Shown: positions 34,444-41,234 of the stretch, one piece after another
How the letters are laid out: every line of letters begins with the position of its first letter
How positions within the stretch are numbered: position 1 is the stretch's first letter
Assembly (NCBI GenBank): GCA_964653025.1
Contig: CAZZBZ010000011.1
Location: 1-62,309 of the forward strand
Direction: 5' to 3'
DNA from: JABWAM01 sp964653025
Lineage (GTDB): Bacteria; Verrucomicrobiota; Verrucomicrobiia; JABWAM01
Length of the DNA: 62,309 bases
Notes under the pieces: generated by a model
Databases searched by the model: none
What the model was told of the DNA's origin: nothing
Seen by the model: only the letters and a program-made list of their open reading frames with translations
Made by a program: the position numbers and the translations under genes

Positions 34444-35898
34444 ATGCCCACTGCCCCTGCCGAGAAGCGTAACCATCCCACGAAAACGGCGGCCTTCACC
34501 GACTTCAAGGTGGCCGACATGAGTCTTGCCGAACTCGGTCGCAAGGAGATCACCATCGCCGAGGCCGAGATGCCCGGCCTTATGTCCCTTCGCAAGAAGC
34601 ACGGGAGGGCTCGTCCGCTTGCGGGGGTCCGCATCACCGGTTCGCTCCACATGACGATGGAGACTGCGGTGCTTATTGAAACATTGGTCACCCTCGGTGC
34701 CTCGGTTCGTTGGGCGAGTTGCAACATCTTTTCCACCCAGGATGCCGCCGCTGCCGCGATCGCGACCGCCGGCATCCCCGTCTTTGCCTGGAAGGGTGAG
34801 ACCCTCGAGGAATACTGGTGGTGCACGGAGCGGGCCCTCGTCCACCCGGGTGGTCTCGGCCCCCAGCTTATCGTGGACGACGGGGGCGACGCCACCCTCC
34901 TGATCCACAAGGGATACCAACTCGAGAAGGGCGATGGGTGGGTGAACACCCCCTCCTCGAGCCGCGAGGAGCAGGTGATCAAGGACCTTCTCAAGAAGAT
35001 CCACAAGGAGGACCCGCGTCGTTGGCAGAATGTTGCCCGCGAATGGAAGGGTGTCTCTGAGGAAACGACCACGGGCGTCCACCGCCTCCAGAAGATGGAG
35101 CAGGAAGGCACGCTTCTCGTCCCCTCGGTCAACGTCAACGACTCGGTCACCAAGTCCAAGTTCGACAATCTTTACGGGTGCCGTGAATCACTTGCCGACG
35201 GGCTCAAGCGTGCCCTCGATGTGATGGTTGCTGGAAAAGTCGCCTTGGTCTGCGGCTACGGCGATGTCGGCAAGGGCTCGGCCCACTCTCTTCGCGGGTT
35301 CGGCGCGCGCGTCCTCGTCACCGAAATCGATCCGATCAACGCCCTCCAAGCGGCGATGGAGGGCTTCGAGGTCACCACTCTCGAGGAGTCCCTCGGCGAG
35401 GCCGATATCTACGTGACCGCCACGGGCAACTGCGACGTGATCACCCTCGAGCATATCTATGGGATGAAAGATCATGCGATCGTCTGCAACATCGGCCACT
35501 TCGACAACGAGATCCAGGTGGACCGCCTGCTCGCCGCCCCGGATGTGAAGCGGCTGAACATCAAGCCGCAGTTGGATCGGCTCGATCTCCCGAACGGCCG
35601 TTGCATCTATCTCCTCGCGGAGGGGCGGCTCGTCAACCTCGGTTGCGCGAACGGCCACCCGAGTTTCGTGATGTCCAACTCCTTCACGAACCAGGTCCTC
35701 GCCCAGCTCGACCTCTGGAAGAATCGCGAGACCTACAAGCCGTGCGTCTACCGCCTCCCCAAGAAACTGGACGAGGAGGTGGCTCGACTTCACCTCTCCA
35801 AGCTCGGAGTGAAGCTCACTCTCCTCACTCAGAAGCAGGCCGACTACATCGGCGTACCAACGGATGGCCCCTACAAGCCGGAGCACTACCGGTACTAG
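34444..35898 (+). CDS. ahcY: Adenosylhomocysteinase
   Basis: A 484-residue NAD-dependent hydrolase that splits S-adenosylhomocysteine to adenosine and homocysteine, relieving product inhibition of methyltransferases. Visible landmarks are ITGSLHMTMETAVLIETL, NIFSTQDAAAAA, the NAD loop VCGYGDVGKGSA, and the C-terminal YRLPKKLDEEVARLHL ending HYRY. It has the length of the long bacterial/eukaryotic form. The start is ATG 34444. It is probably monocistronic, with a GGTTCA-unit hairpin downstream. Confidence 0.96.
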   Translation: MPTAPAEKRNHPTKTAAFTDFKVADMSLAELGRKEITIAEAEMPGLMSLRKKHGRARPLAGVRITGSLHMTMETAVLIETLVTLGASVRWASCNIFSTQDAAAAAIATAGIPVFAWKGETLEEYWWCTERALVHPGGLGPQLIVDDGGDATLLIHKGYQLEKGDGWVNTPSSSREEQVIKDLLKKIHKEDPRRWQNVAREWKGVSEETTTGVHRLQKMEQEGTLLVPSVNVNDSVTKSKFDNLYGCRESLADGLKRALDVMVAGKVALVCGYGDVGKGSAHSLRGFGARVLVTEIDPINALQAAMEGFEVTTLEESLGEADIYVTATGNCDVITLEHIYGMKDHAIVCNIGHFDNEIQVDRLLAAPDVKRLNIKPQLDRLDLPNGRCIYLLAEGRLVNLGCANGHPSFVMSNSFTNQVLAQLDLWKNRETYKPCVYRLPKKLDEEVARLHLSKLGVKLTLLTQKQADYIGVPTDGPYKPEHYRY

Positions 35899-35958
35899 GG
35901 GAAGCTGGTGGCTGGTAGACGGAAAACGCAGACGAGGTTCCTCTCTGGCAACGGATGA

Positions 35959-36070
35959 GGTTCACGGTTCAGTGGTTCAACGGTTCACGGTTGGAGAAAT
36001 CGTACGGACCATGAAGAACCAGAACTGGCAACCGTTGAACCGTGAACCGCTGAACCTAACAACCTGAGCA
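35959..36070. repeat. [A/G]CGGTTCA-unit hairpin repeat, copy 3
   Basis: The left arm at 35959-35994 has four GGTTCA units. The right arm at 36029-36056 has reverse units (CAACCGTTGAACCGTG). The loop is about 34 bases, and it ends AACAACCTGAGCAG like copy 1. It sits between ahcY and ribE on the same strand. It could act as a terminator-like or RNA-processing structure, but no T-run follows. Confidence 0.8.
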
Positions 36071-36097
36071 GTCACCACCTAAAACCTTTTATTCACC

Positions 36098-36700
36098 ATG
36101 TTCAGCGGCATTGTAGCGGGGCAGGGGGTTCTCGAGAGCGTGCGGACGGGGAAGAAAAGCATACGCGCCCGCGTGCAGCACCTTGGCTTGGCCCGCGGCA
36201 TCACGGTCGGGGCTTCCGTCGCCGTGAACGGCTGTTGCCTTACCGCGGTCGGAAACCGGGGTGGAATCCTGGAGTTTGATGTCCTCCGCGAGACGTGGGA
36301 CCGCACCGTCTTTCACCGCGCGAAGGTTCCCGAGAAGGTGAACCTCGAAACATCGCTCCGCCTCGGCGACACGATCGGGGGGCACTTCGTCACGGGACAC
36401 ATTGACGGCATCGGTCGCATTGCCGTGCGCCGTTCGAAGGGGGTCGATCTCTACCTCGAGATCGTGCCGCCGCGCGGCTTCATGCGCTGGATCGTGATGA
36501 AGGGCTGCGTTTCCCTCGACGGCGTGAGCCTCACGGTGACCTCCGTTTCCCGCGAGCGCTTCGGAATCTGGCTGATTCCCCATACGCTCGAAATTACAAC
36601 TTTGGGATGGAAACGCGCGGGGAATTTTGTGAACCTAGAGGCCGACATGCTTGCCAAGTACGCGCAAAAAGCCCTCGGCACGAGGGCGCGAAGGCTATGA
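36098..36700 (+). CDS. ribE: Riboflavin synthase alpha subunit
   Basis: A 200-residue protein that dismutates two 6,7-dimethyl-8-ribityllumazine molecules to riboflavin. The two homologous lumazine-binding halves are visible: MFSGIVAGQG with VAVNGCCLTAV in the first, and GGHFVTGHIDGIG with VSLDGVSLTV in the second. The other rib genes are not adjacent, and no FMN riboswitch is seen upstream. The stop overlaps the next start by ATGA. Confidence 0.95.
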   Translation: MFSGIVAGQGVLESVRTGKKSIRARVQHLGLARGITVGASVAVNGCCLTAVGNRGGILEFDVLRETWDRTVFHRAKVPEKVNLETSLRLGDTIGGHFVTGHIDGIGRIAVRRSKGVDLYLEIVPPRGFMRWIVMKGCVSLDGVSLTVTSVSRERFGIWLIPHTLEITTLGWKRAGNFVNLEADMLAKYAQKALGTRARRL

Positions 36701-37410
36701 ACCCCGTGATCGAGAAGCTCCTGGTCCTCCAGGATCGCGACAAGCGGCTTCTCGATCTGAAGACTGCCCTGGATCGCGTTCCGCTGGAGCAGGCCGAGCT
36801 CGAGAAGCGTGGCGAGGCCTCCGCGAAGAGCCTCGAGGAGGCCAAGGTTGCCATGCGCCACGCCGAGGCGGAGCGGAAGAAGTTGGAGATCGAGGTCTCT
36901 TCCAAGCAGAACCAGATTCAGAAGTACAAAAACCAGTTGCTCGAGATTAAAAACAACGAGCAGTTTCACGCCCTCCAGCATGAGATCGTCGCCGCGGAAA
37001 AGGAAATCCGTGGACTTGAGGATCGTGAGATCGAGTTCATGGAACAGGTTGAGAAACTCCAGCGTGCCGTAAAGGAAGCAGAGGTTTTCCAGAAAGAGTC
37101 GCTCGGAAAAATCTCCTTCCAGAAGAAGGATGTCGAGGCCCGCGCGGTCGCGATGAAAGCCGAGATCGAGACCCTCGGGAAGGATCGTGCCGCGCTCGCG
37201 GACGTGATCGATGAGGGGACGCTTACCCGCTACGAGCGAATTTTTGTCCATCGCCAGGGTTTCGCGGTGGTTGCCATCGCGAATGCAATGTGCACCGGAT
37301 GCCACCTCAAACTCACCACGCAGACGATTCACGATGCGATGCGAGAGGACTCCCTTGTCACTTGCACCAACTGTGGGCGCATCCTCTTTCACCATCGCGG
37401 CACGTCCTGA
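36697..37410 (+). CDS. Coiled-coil zinc-ribbon protein, COG1579-type
   Basis: A 237-residue protein. About 10-180 form a long coiled coil rich in Glu, Lys and Gln. A C-terminal C4 zinc ribbon follows, with C199/C202 (CTGCHLKL) and C223/C226 (CTNCGRILF). This is the architecture of the widespread COG1579 (zf-RING_7/CdsZ-like) proteins of unclear, possibly nucleic-acid-related, role. The ATGA overlap with ribE fixes the start and couples the two. The rnpB gene follows after 86 bases. Confidence 0.88.
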   Translation: MNPVIEKLLVLQDRDKRLLDLKTALDRVPLEQAELEKRGEASAKSLEEAKVAMRHAEAERKKLEIEVSSKQNQIQKYKNQLLEIKNNEQFHALQHEIVAAEKEIRGLEDREIEFMEQVEKLQRAVKEAEVFQKESLGKISFQKKDVEARAVAMKAEIETLGKDRAALADVIDEGTLTRYERIFVHRQGFAVVAIANAMCTGCHLKLTTQTIHDAMREDSLVTCTNCGRILFHHRGTS

Positions 37411-37454
37411 TTTTGCGGGGTCTTCACGGCGGCGTGCGGGAGGTTATTTTGCAT

Positions 37455-37483
37455 TTTCAATTGCCCGTTGGCCGGTTTACATT
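37455..37483 (+). promoter_or_regulatory. Candidate promoter for rnpB
   Basis: TTTCAA (37455-37460), 17 bases, and TACATT (37478-37483) end 13 bases before the first P1 base of the RNase P RNA. The -35 element is weak; position and the absence of another candidate support it. Confidence 0.4.
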
Positions 37484-37496
37484 ACCCCTGCTTTTA

Positions 37497-37910
37497 GGGG
37501 GCGGATCATCGCTCCGGCGCTTGCGTCGGGGAGGAAAGTCCGGGCTCCCGGGCCAGGTTGCCCCGTGATAAGCGGGGGCGTATCGTTGGCGCAAGCGCGA
37601 TGCGACGGACAGTGCCACAGAAAACAGACAGCCTCGGCAACGGCGAAAGCCGGGGTCGGGGTGATGGTGAAAAGGCGGGGTAAGAGCCCACCGGCCGTTC
37701 GGGTAACTGACGGCGCATGGAAAACCCCAACCGGAGCGAGACCAAATAGGGGGCGAACTCGAGCACGGCCCGGCTCGTCAGCAGCCCCGGGTAAGGTCGC
37801 AGTCCCGCGCAAGCGGGGCCCTTGGCCGCGGATCAAACCGTCGGTCGAGGAGAGAAATGATGGTCGCGGCCCGGGCAACCGGGCTGAACAGAACCCGGCT
37901 TACAGCCCCC
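37497..37910 (+). ncRNA. rnpB: RNase P RNA, type A
   Basis: The catalytic RNA that matures tRNA 5' ends. Conserved segments occur in order: GAGGAAAGTCCGGGCT (CR-I), ACAGAAAACAGAC, GGGTAAGAGCCCACCG, GAGACCAAATAGG, GTAAGGTCGCAGTCC, GAGAGAAATGATGGTCGC, and the 3' ACAGAACCCGGCTTACA (CR-V). P1 pairs GGGGG (37497-37501) with CCCCC (37906-37910). The size of about 414 nt is large but normal for type A with extended arms. Confidence 0.96.
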
Positions 37911-37920
37911 GAATTCGAAC

Positions 37921-37950
37921 CCCGTCCCGTGCGAGAGCGCGCGGGACGGG
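37921..37950 (+). terminator. Probable rnpB terminator hairpin
   Basis: CCCGTCCCG (37921-37929) pairs with CGGGACGGG (37942-37950), ten bases after the mature RNase P RNA. It is followed by CCCCTTTCCC, a poor T-run, so termination may be partial and the downstream hem operon may share this transcript. Confidence 0.5.
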
Positions 37951-37962
37951 CCCCTTTCCCTG

Positions 37963-38781
37963 ATGAATGCGCAACCCACACTCCTCTGGCTGGCGGCCGG
38001 GCTCTACGGGCTCGGGCTCCTCTTCGCGGTATGGCGGCTCGCGGGGGCTCGCCCGTATCGCTTTTGGCCCAAGCTTGCGATTGTCCTGCCGGCGTTTCTG
38101 CTTCACACCGCCTTCCTCTGGAGCCACGGTCTCGCCCAAGGGCGTTGCCCCGTCGCCACGCTCTTCGAGACGCTCGTCTTTATCGCCTGGTGCATGGTGG
38201 GCCTCCATCTCGTGTTCAGCCTGGTCTTGCGGATGAACTTCCTCACGGCGTTTTCCATGCCGCTGGTCCTGCTCGCGCTGCTGGCGGCCTTCGCCGTGGG
38301 CGATGGCGTGGCGGCACGGTCGGGAGCCCGTGGCATCTGGCTCGGGGCGCACGCCGCGGTGGACGTGCTTGCCTTCGCGGCCCTGGCGCTTTCCGGGGTC
38401 GCCAGCCTGATGTACCTCGTTCAGGAGTTTCAGCTTCGACGCCATCGCCTTTCGATCAGTTTCATGCTCATGCCCCCCATGATGAGGCTGGAGTCGTTGG
38501 CCGCATGGCTTCTTGTCGGGGGATTTCTCCTCTACACCGCCGGCTTGGCCGGGGGCATCGTGGCCCTGGCCGTCGAGAAAACCGCTCACCAACGCGGCGA
38601 TGCCAAGGTCGTGTGGGCCGCGGGAGTCTGGTTTTATTACTTCGTCCTCTCGGGAGGATGGCTGGCTGGAAAACTTTCGGGACGCCGCTTCGCGTGGTTG
38701 TGCCTCGGCGGTGCGATCTTCATCCTCGCCACCTTCGCGCTCGCGAACGCGTGGTCCGGCTTTCATCGTTTCGTGGCCTGA
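37963..38781 (+). CDS. CcsA/HemX-family membrane protein
   Basis: A 272-residue protein with about eight membrane helices of the cytochrome c assembly (CcsA/ResC/HemX) fold; a WAAGVWFYYFVLSGGW stretch occupies the WWD-like loop position near the C-terminus. Standing immediately upstream of hemA it matches the HemX position known in Gram-positive and other bacteria, where HemX affects HemA level. A cytochrome c maturation role is equally possible. It starts at ATG 37963, and hemA begins 16 bases after its stop. Confidence 0.82.
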   Translation: MNAQPTLLWLAAGLYGLGLLFAVWRLAGARPYRFWPKLAIVLPAFLLHTAFLWSHGLAQGRCPVATLFETLVFIAWCMVGLHLVFSLVLRMNFLTAFSMPLVLLALLAAFAVGDGVAARSGARGIWLGAHAAVDVLAFAALALSGVASLMYLVQEFQLRRHRLSISFMLMPPMMRLESLAAWLLVGGFLLYTAGLAGGIVALAVEKTAHQRGDAKVVWAAGVWFYYFVLSGGWLAGKLSGRRFAWLCLGGAIFILATFALANAWSGFHRFVA

Positions 38782-38797
38782 ACCACGCCTTTCACGA

Positions 38798-39847
38798 ATG
38801 AATCCCTCGGGGAATTCGGAAATCGTCGCGGCCGGTCTCAGTCACCGCACCGCCCCGGTCGAGGTGCGTGAGCTTTTCGCGGTTCCCGAGCCAGGCCTTG
38901 GCGCCGCCCTCGGGGAGCTGACGGGCGGCCCGGTCCGGGGAGCCGTGATCGTGAGCACCTGCAATCGCGTAGAGATCTGGGCCGAGGGAGTCACGGGCGA
39001 TGCCGTGCAGGCCGCGCTTCTCGAGTTTTTCACGCGGCGCGGGTTGGGTGCGGCGCAACGGGACTGTCTGAGGTTCTGGCGCTTTCCGGATTCGGCACAG
39101 CACCTTTATGAACTGAGCGCCAGTCTCGATTCCATGGTTGTGGGCGAGACGGAAATCCTTGGCCAGGTGAAGGATGCCTACCGCGTCGCCCACGAAGCCA
39201 AGCGCACGGGACCCCTTCTCAACCGTCTCTTTCAGGGCGCCTTTGCGGCCGCCAAGGCGGTGCGTTCGGAAACGCGCATCGGCATGGGCAGCGTTTCCGT
39301 CGGGTCAGTCGCTGCCGACCTCGCATGCCAGATTTTTGGGGAACTCGCGGATCGTGACATCCTCCTCCTTGGGGCGGGTGAAATCGCGGAAACGGCCGCG
39401 CGCGCCCTTGCCGCGCGTGGGGCGAAACGACTCCAAGTGGCGAACCGCTCGCCCGAGCGCGCGCAGACCCTCGCCGCGCAGCTCGGGGGGGAGGCGATAC
39501 CCTGGGAGGCATGGGCCGGGGCCTGCGCGCGCGCCTCGGTTCTCCTGACCTGTACCGCCTCCACGGAACCGATCGTGACTCCTGCCACTCTCGCGCCTGC
39601 CCTTGGAAATCGCGCGGAGCCCCTCTTCATCATTGATATCGCGGTCCCGCGCGACGTGGAACGCTTGGTTGGCGACCTCGAAGGGGTGTATCTTTACGAC
39701 GTGGACGATCTCCAGGTGATCGCGGAACGAAACCTTGCCGCACGGCAGGAGGAGATTGCCGTCTGCCGTCAGATCCTCCGTGCGAAGGTCGGGGAGTTCT
39801 CCCGATGGATGGAGGCCCGGGAGCGGGCCCTGGGAGGGCAGGCATGA
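38798..39847 (+). CDS. hemA: Glutamyl-tRNA reductase
   Basis: A 349-residue enzyme reducing Glu-tRNA to glutamate-1-semialdehyde, the first step of C5 tetrapyrrole synthesis. Catalytic C55 is in VSTCNRVE, SLDSMVVGETEILGQVK follows, and the NADPH loop is LLLGAGEIAE. The protein ends just after the linker helix (VGEFSRWMEARERALG), so most of the C-terminal dimerisation domain, about 70 residues in the E. coli enzyme, is missing. It overlaps hemC by ATGA, so the short end is a true stop. Confidence 0.94.
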   Translation: MNPSGNSEIVAAGLSHRTAPVEVRELFAVPEPGLGAALGELTGGPVRGAVIVSTCNRVEIWAEGVTGDAVQAALLEFFTRRGLGAAQRDCLRFWRFPDSAQHLYELSASLDSMVVGETEILGQVKDAYRVAHEAKRTGPLLNRLFQGAFAAAKAVRSETRIGMGSVSVGSVAADLACQIFGELADRDILLLGAGEIAETAARALAARGAKRLQVANRSPERAQTLAAQLGGEAIPWEAWAGACARASVLLTCTASTEPIVTPATLAPALGNRAEPLFIIDIAVPRDVERLVGDLEGVYLYDVDDLQVIAERNLAARQEEIAVCRQILRAKVGEFSRWMEARERALGGQA

Positions 39848-40776
39848 AGGATCGCCCTTTCGTGATCGGGACCCGCGGCAGCGCCCTTGCCCTCGCGCAG
39901 GCCAATCTTGTTCGAGCGATGCTCCATAAGGCGTTTCCTGCGCTCGAGGTGGAGATCAAGATCATCAAGACCACCGGCGATAAGTTGAAAACCGCCTCCC
40001 TCGCGAAGAGCGGCACCAAGGGGCTTTTTACAAAAGAACTCGAGCAGGCGCTTCTCCGCGGGTCGGTGGATGTCGCCGTTCATAGTCTCAAGGACCTGCC
40101 GACGGATCTCCCGGCCGGGCTCGCCCTCGGCGCCGTGCCGTCCCGCGAGGACCCGCGCGACGCCCTCGTCGCGGCAGCGCCTGCGACCCTTGAGACCCCG
40201 TCCCGAATTTACACCTCCAGCCCGAGACGAGCGCTCCAAGCGCGACTCCTTTGGCCTGGGTGCGAGGTCTGCGAAATCCGTGGAAACGTCGAGACCCGCC
40301 TTGCGAAGATTTCAGAGGCTGCTGGGGGCGAGGCGCTGCTCATCGCGGCGGCGGGCCTACGCCGCCTCGATTTTCTTGTCGGGCGGGAAGCCGCGGGTGC
40401 CCTGCGCCACGATCCTGCGCTATCCTACCGCCTGCTTTCCGTGCGTGAAATGATTCCCGCCCCCGGCCAGGCCGCCATCGGAATCGAGATTCGCGCCGAG
40501 GATGGGCGCACCCGAGAGCGTTTGCGTGTGGCCAACGACGTACCCTCATGGTTCTGCACCCTCGCCGAGCGCGCCTTCCTGCGCGCGATGGGCGGAGGTT
40601 GCGCGGCCCCGATGGCCGCCCATGCCACGGCGCAGGTGGAACGCCTCTCCCTCCGCGCCGTCGTGGAGGATGAGGGGAGAAAGACCTGGCATGGTAGCCG
40701 CGAGGGGCGCCTGCGCGACGCCGAATCCATCGGCCGCACGCTTGCCCAGGATGCCCTCGATGCCGCAAAGCGTTGA
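39844..40776 (+). CDS. hemC: Hydroxymethylbilane synthase (porphobilinogen deaminase)
   Basis: A 310-residue enzyme that polymerises four porphobilinogens. It opens FVIGTRGSALALAQA, contains DVAVHSLKDLPTDLP and YTSSPRRALQARLL, and has C253 in MGGGCAAPMAAHA as the dipyrromethane cofactor attachment site. The start on the ATGA overlapping hemA shows translational coupling in the hem operon. Confidence 0.96.
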   Translation: MKDRPFVIGTRGSALALAQANLVRAMLHKAFPALEVEIKIIKTTGDKLKTASLAKSGTKGLFTKELEQALLRGSVDVAVHSLKDLPTDLPAGLALGAVPSREDPRDALVAAAPATLETPSRIYTSSPRRALQARLLWPGCEVCEIRGNVETRLAKISEAAGGEALLIAAAGLRRLDFLVGREAAGALRHDPALSYRLLSVREMIPAPGQAAIGIEIRAEDGRTRERLRVANDVPSWFCTLAERAFLRAMGGGCAAPMAAHATAQVERLSLRAVVEDEGRKTWHGSREGRLRDAESIGRTLAQDALDAAKR

Positions 40777-40793
40777 AACCCGGTCACTCATCA

Positions 40794-40817
40794 GGTTCAC
40801 GGTGGAGAGGTTCAACG
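40794..40817. repeat. Remnant of a [A/G]CGGTTCA-type repeat
   Basis: GGTTCACGGTGGAGAGGTTC resembles the left arm of the hairpin repeats at 17355, 20733 and 35959, but no right arm is present. It lies in the 58-base space between hemC and the receiver gene and looks like a decayed or partial copy. Confidence 0.45.
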
Positions 40818-40834
40818 AAAGTTCGAAATCATCG

Positions 40835-41230
40835 ATGAATACCCAACCAATGAGAATCATGGTCGTGGATGATGAGGACTTCATCCGGTCCTTGCTCGAG
40901 GAAGTACTTCGCACGCTGGGCCACGAGGTCGTCGTTTTCGGTGAGTCCCAGGTCGCGATCGGGGCGTTCCAAGCGGCAAACGAGAAAGGTTTGAGGTTCG
41001 ATGTGGTGATCCTCGACCTCCGCCTGGTGGGGGGAATGAATGGCGTGACCCTCCTTCATGAACTGCGGAAGTTCGATCCCGGTGTGAAGGCCCTCGCCAT
41101 TTCCGGCCGCGCTGAAGAAGAGGCCACGGTTCCGCTGGGCTTCCATGGTTTTCTCTCGAAGCCATTTCGAATTAAGGCTCTTGCCGAGGCGCTTGCCGCG
41201 GTCACGAGGAATTCCGCTTCTCCCGCCTGA
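40835..41230 (+). CDS. Single-domain response regulator receiver in the hem operon
   Basis: A 131-residue CheY-like receiver: acidic pair D12/D13 (VDDEDF), phospho-acceptor D61 (VILDLRLVGG), Ser in ALAISGRA, and Lys in FLSKPF. It has no output domain. It lies between hemC and cobA-hemD, four bases before the latter, so it is part of the tetrapyrrole transcript. Whether it signals tetrapyrrole or redox state, or is simply carried along, is unknown. Confidence 0.9.
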   Translation: MNTQPMRIMVVDDEDFIRSLLEEVLRTLGHEVVVFGESQVAIGAFQAANEKGLRFDVVILDLRLVGGMNGVTLLHELRKFDPGVKALAISGRAEEEATVPLGFHGFLSKPFRIKALAEALAAVTRNSASPA

Positions 41231-41234
41231 TCCC

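Noticed and set aside
35899..36097. FMN riboswitch upstream of ribE
   Set aside because: None of the conserved RFN-element segments is present; the space is filled by the GGTTCA-unit hairpin.
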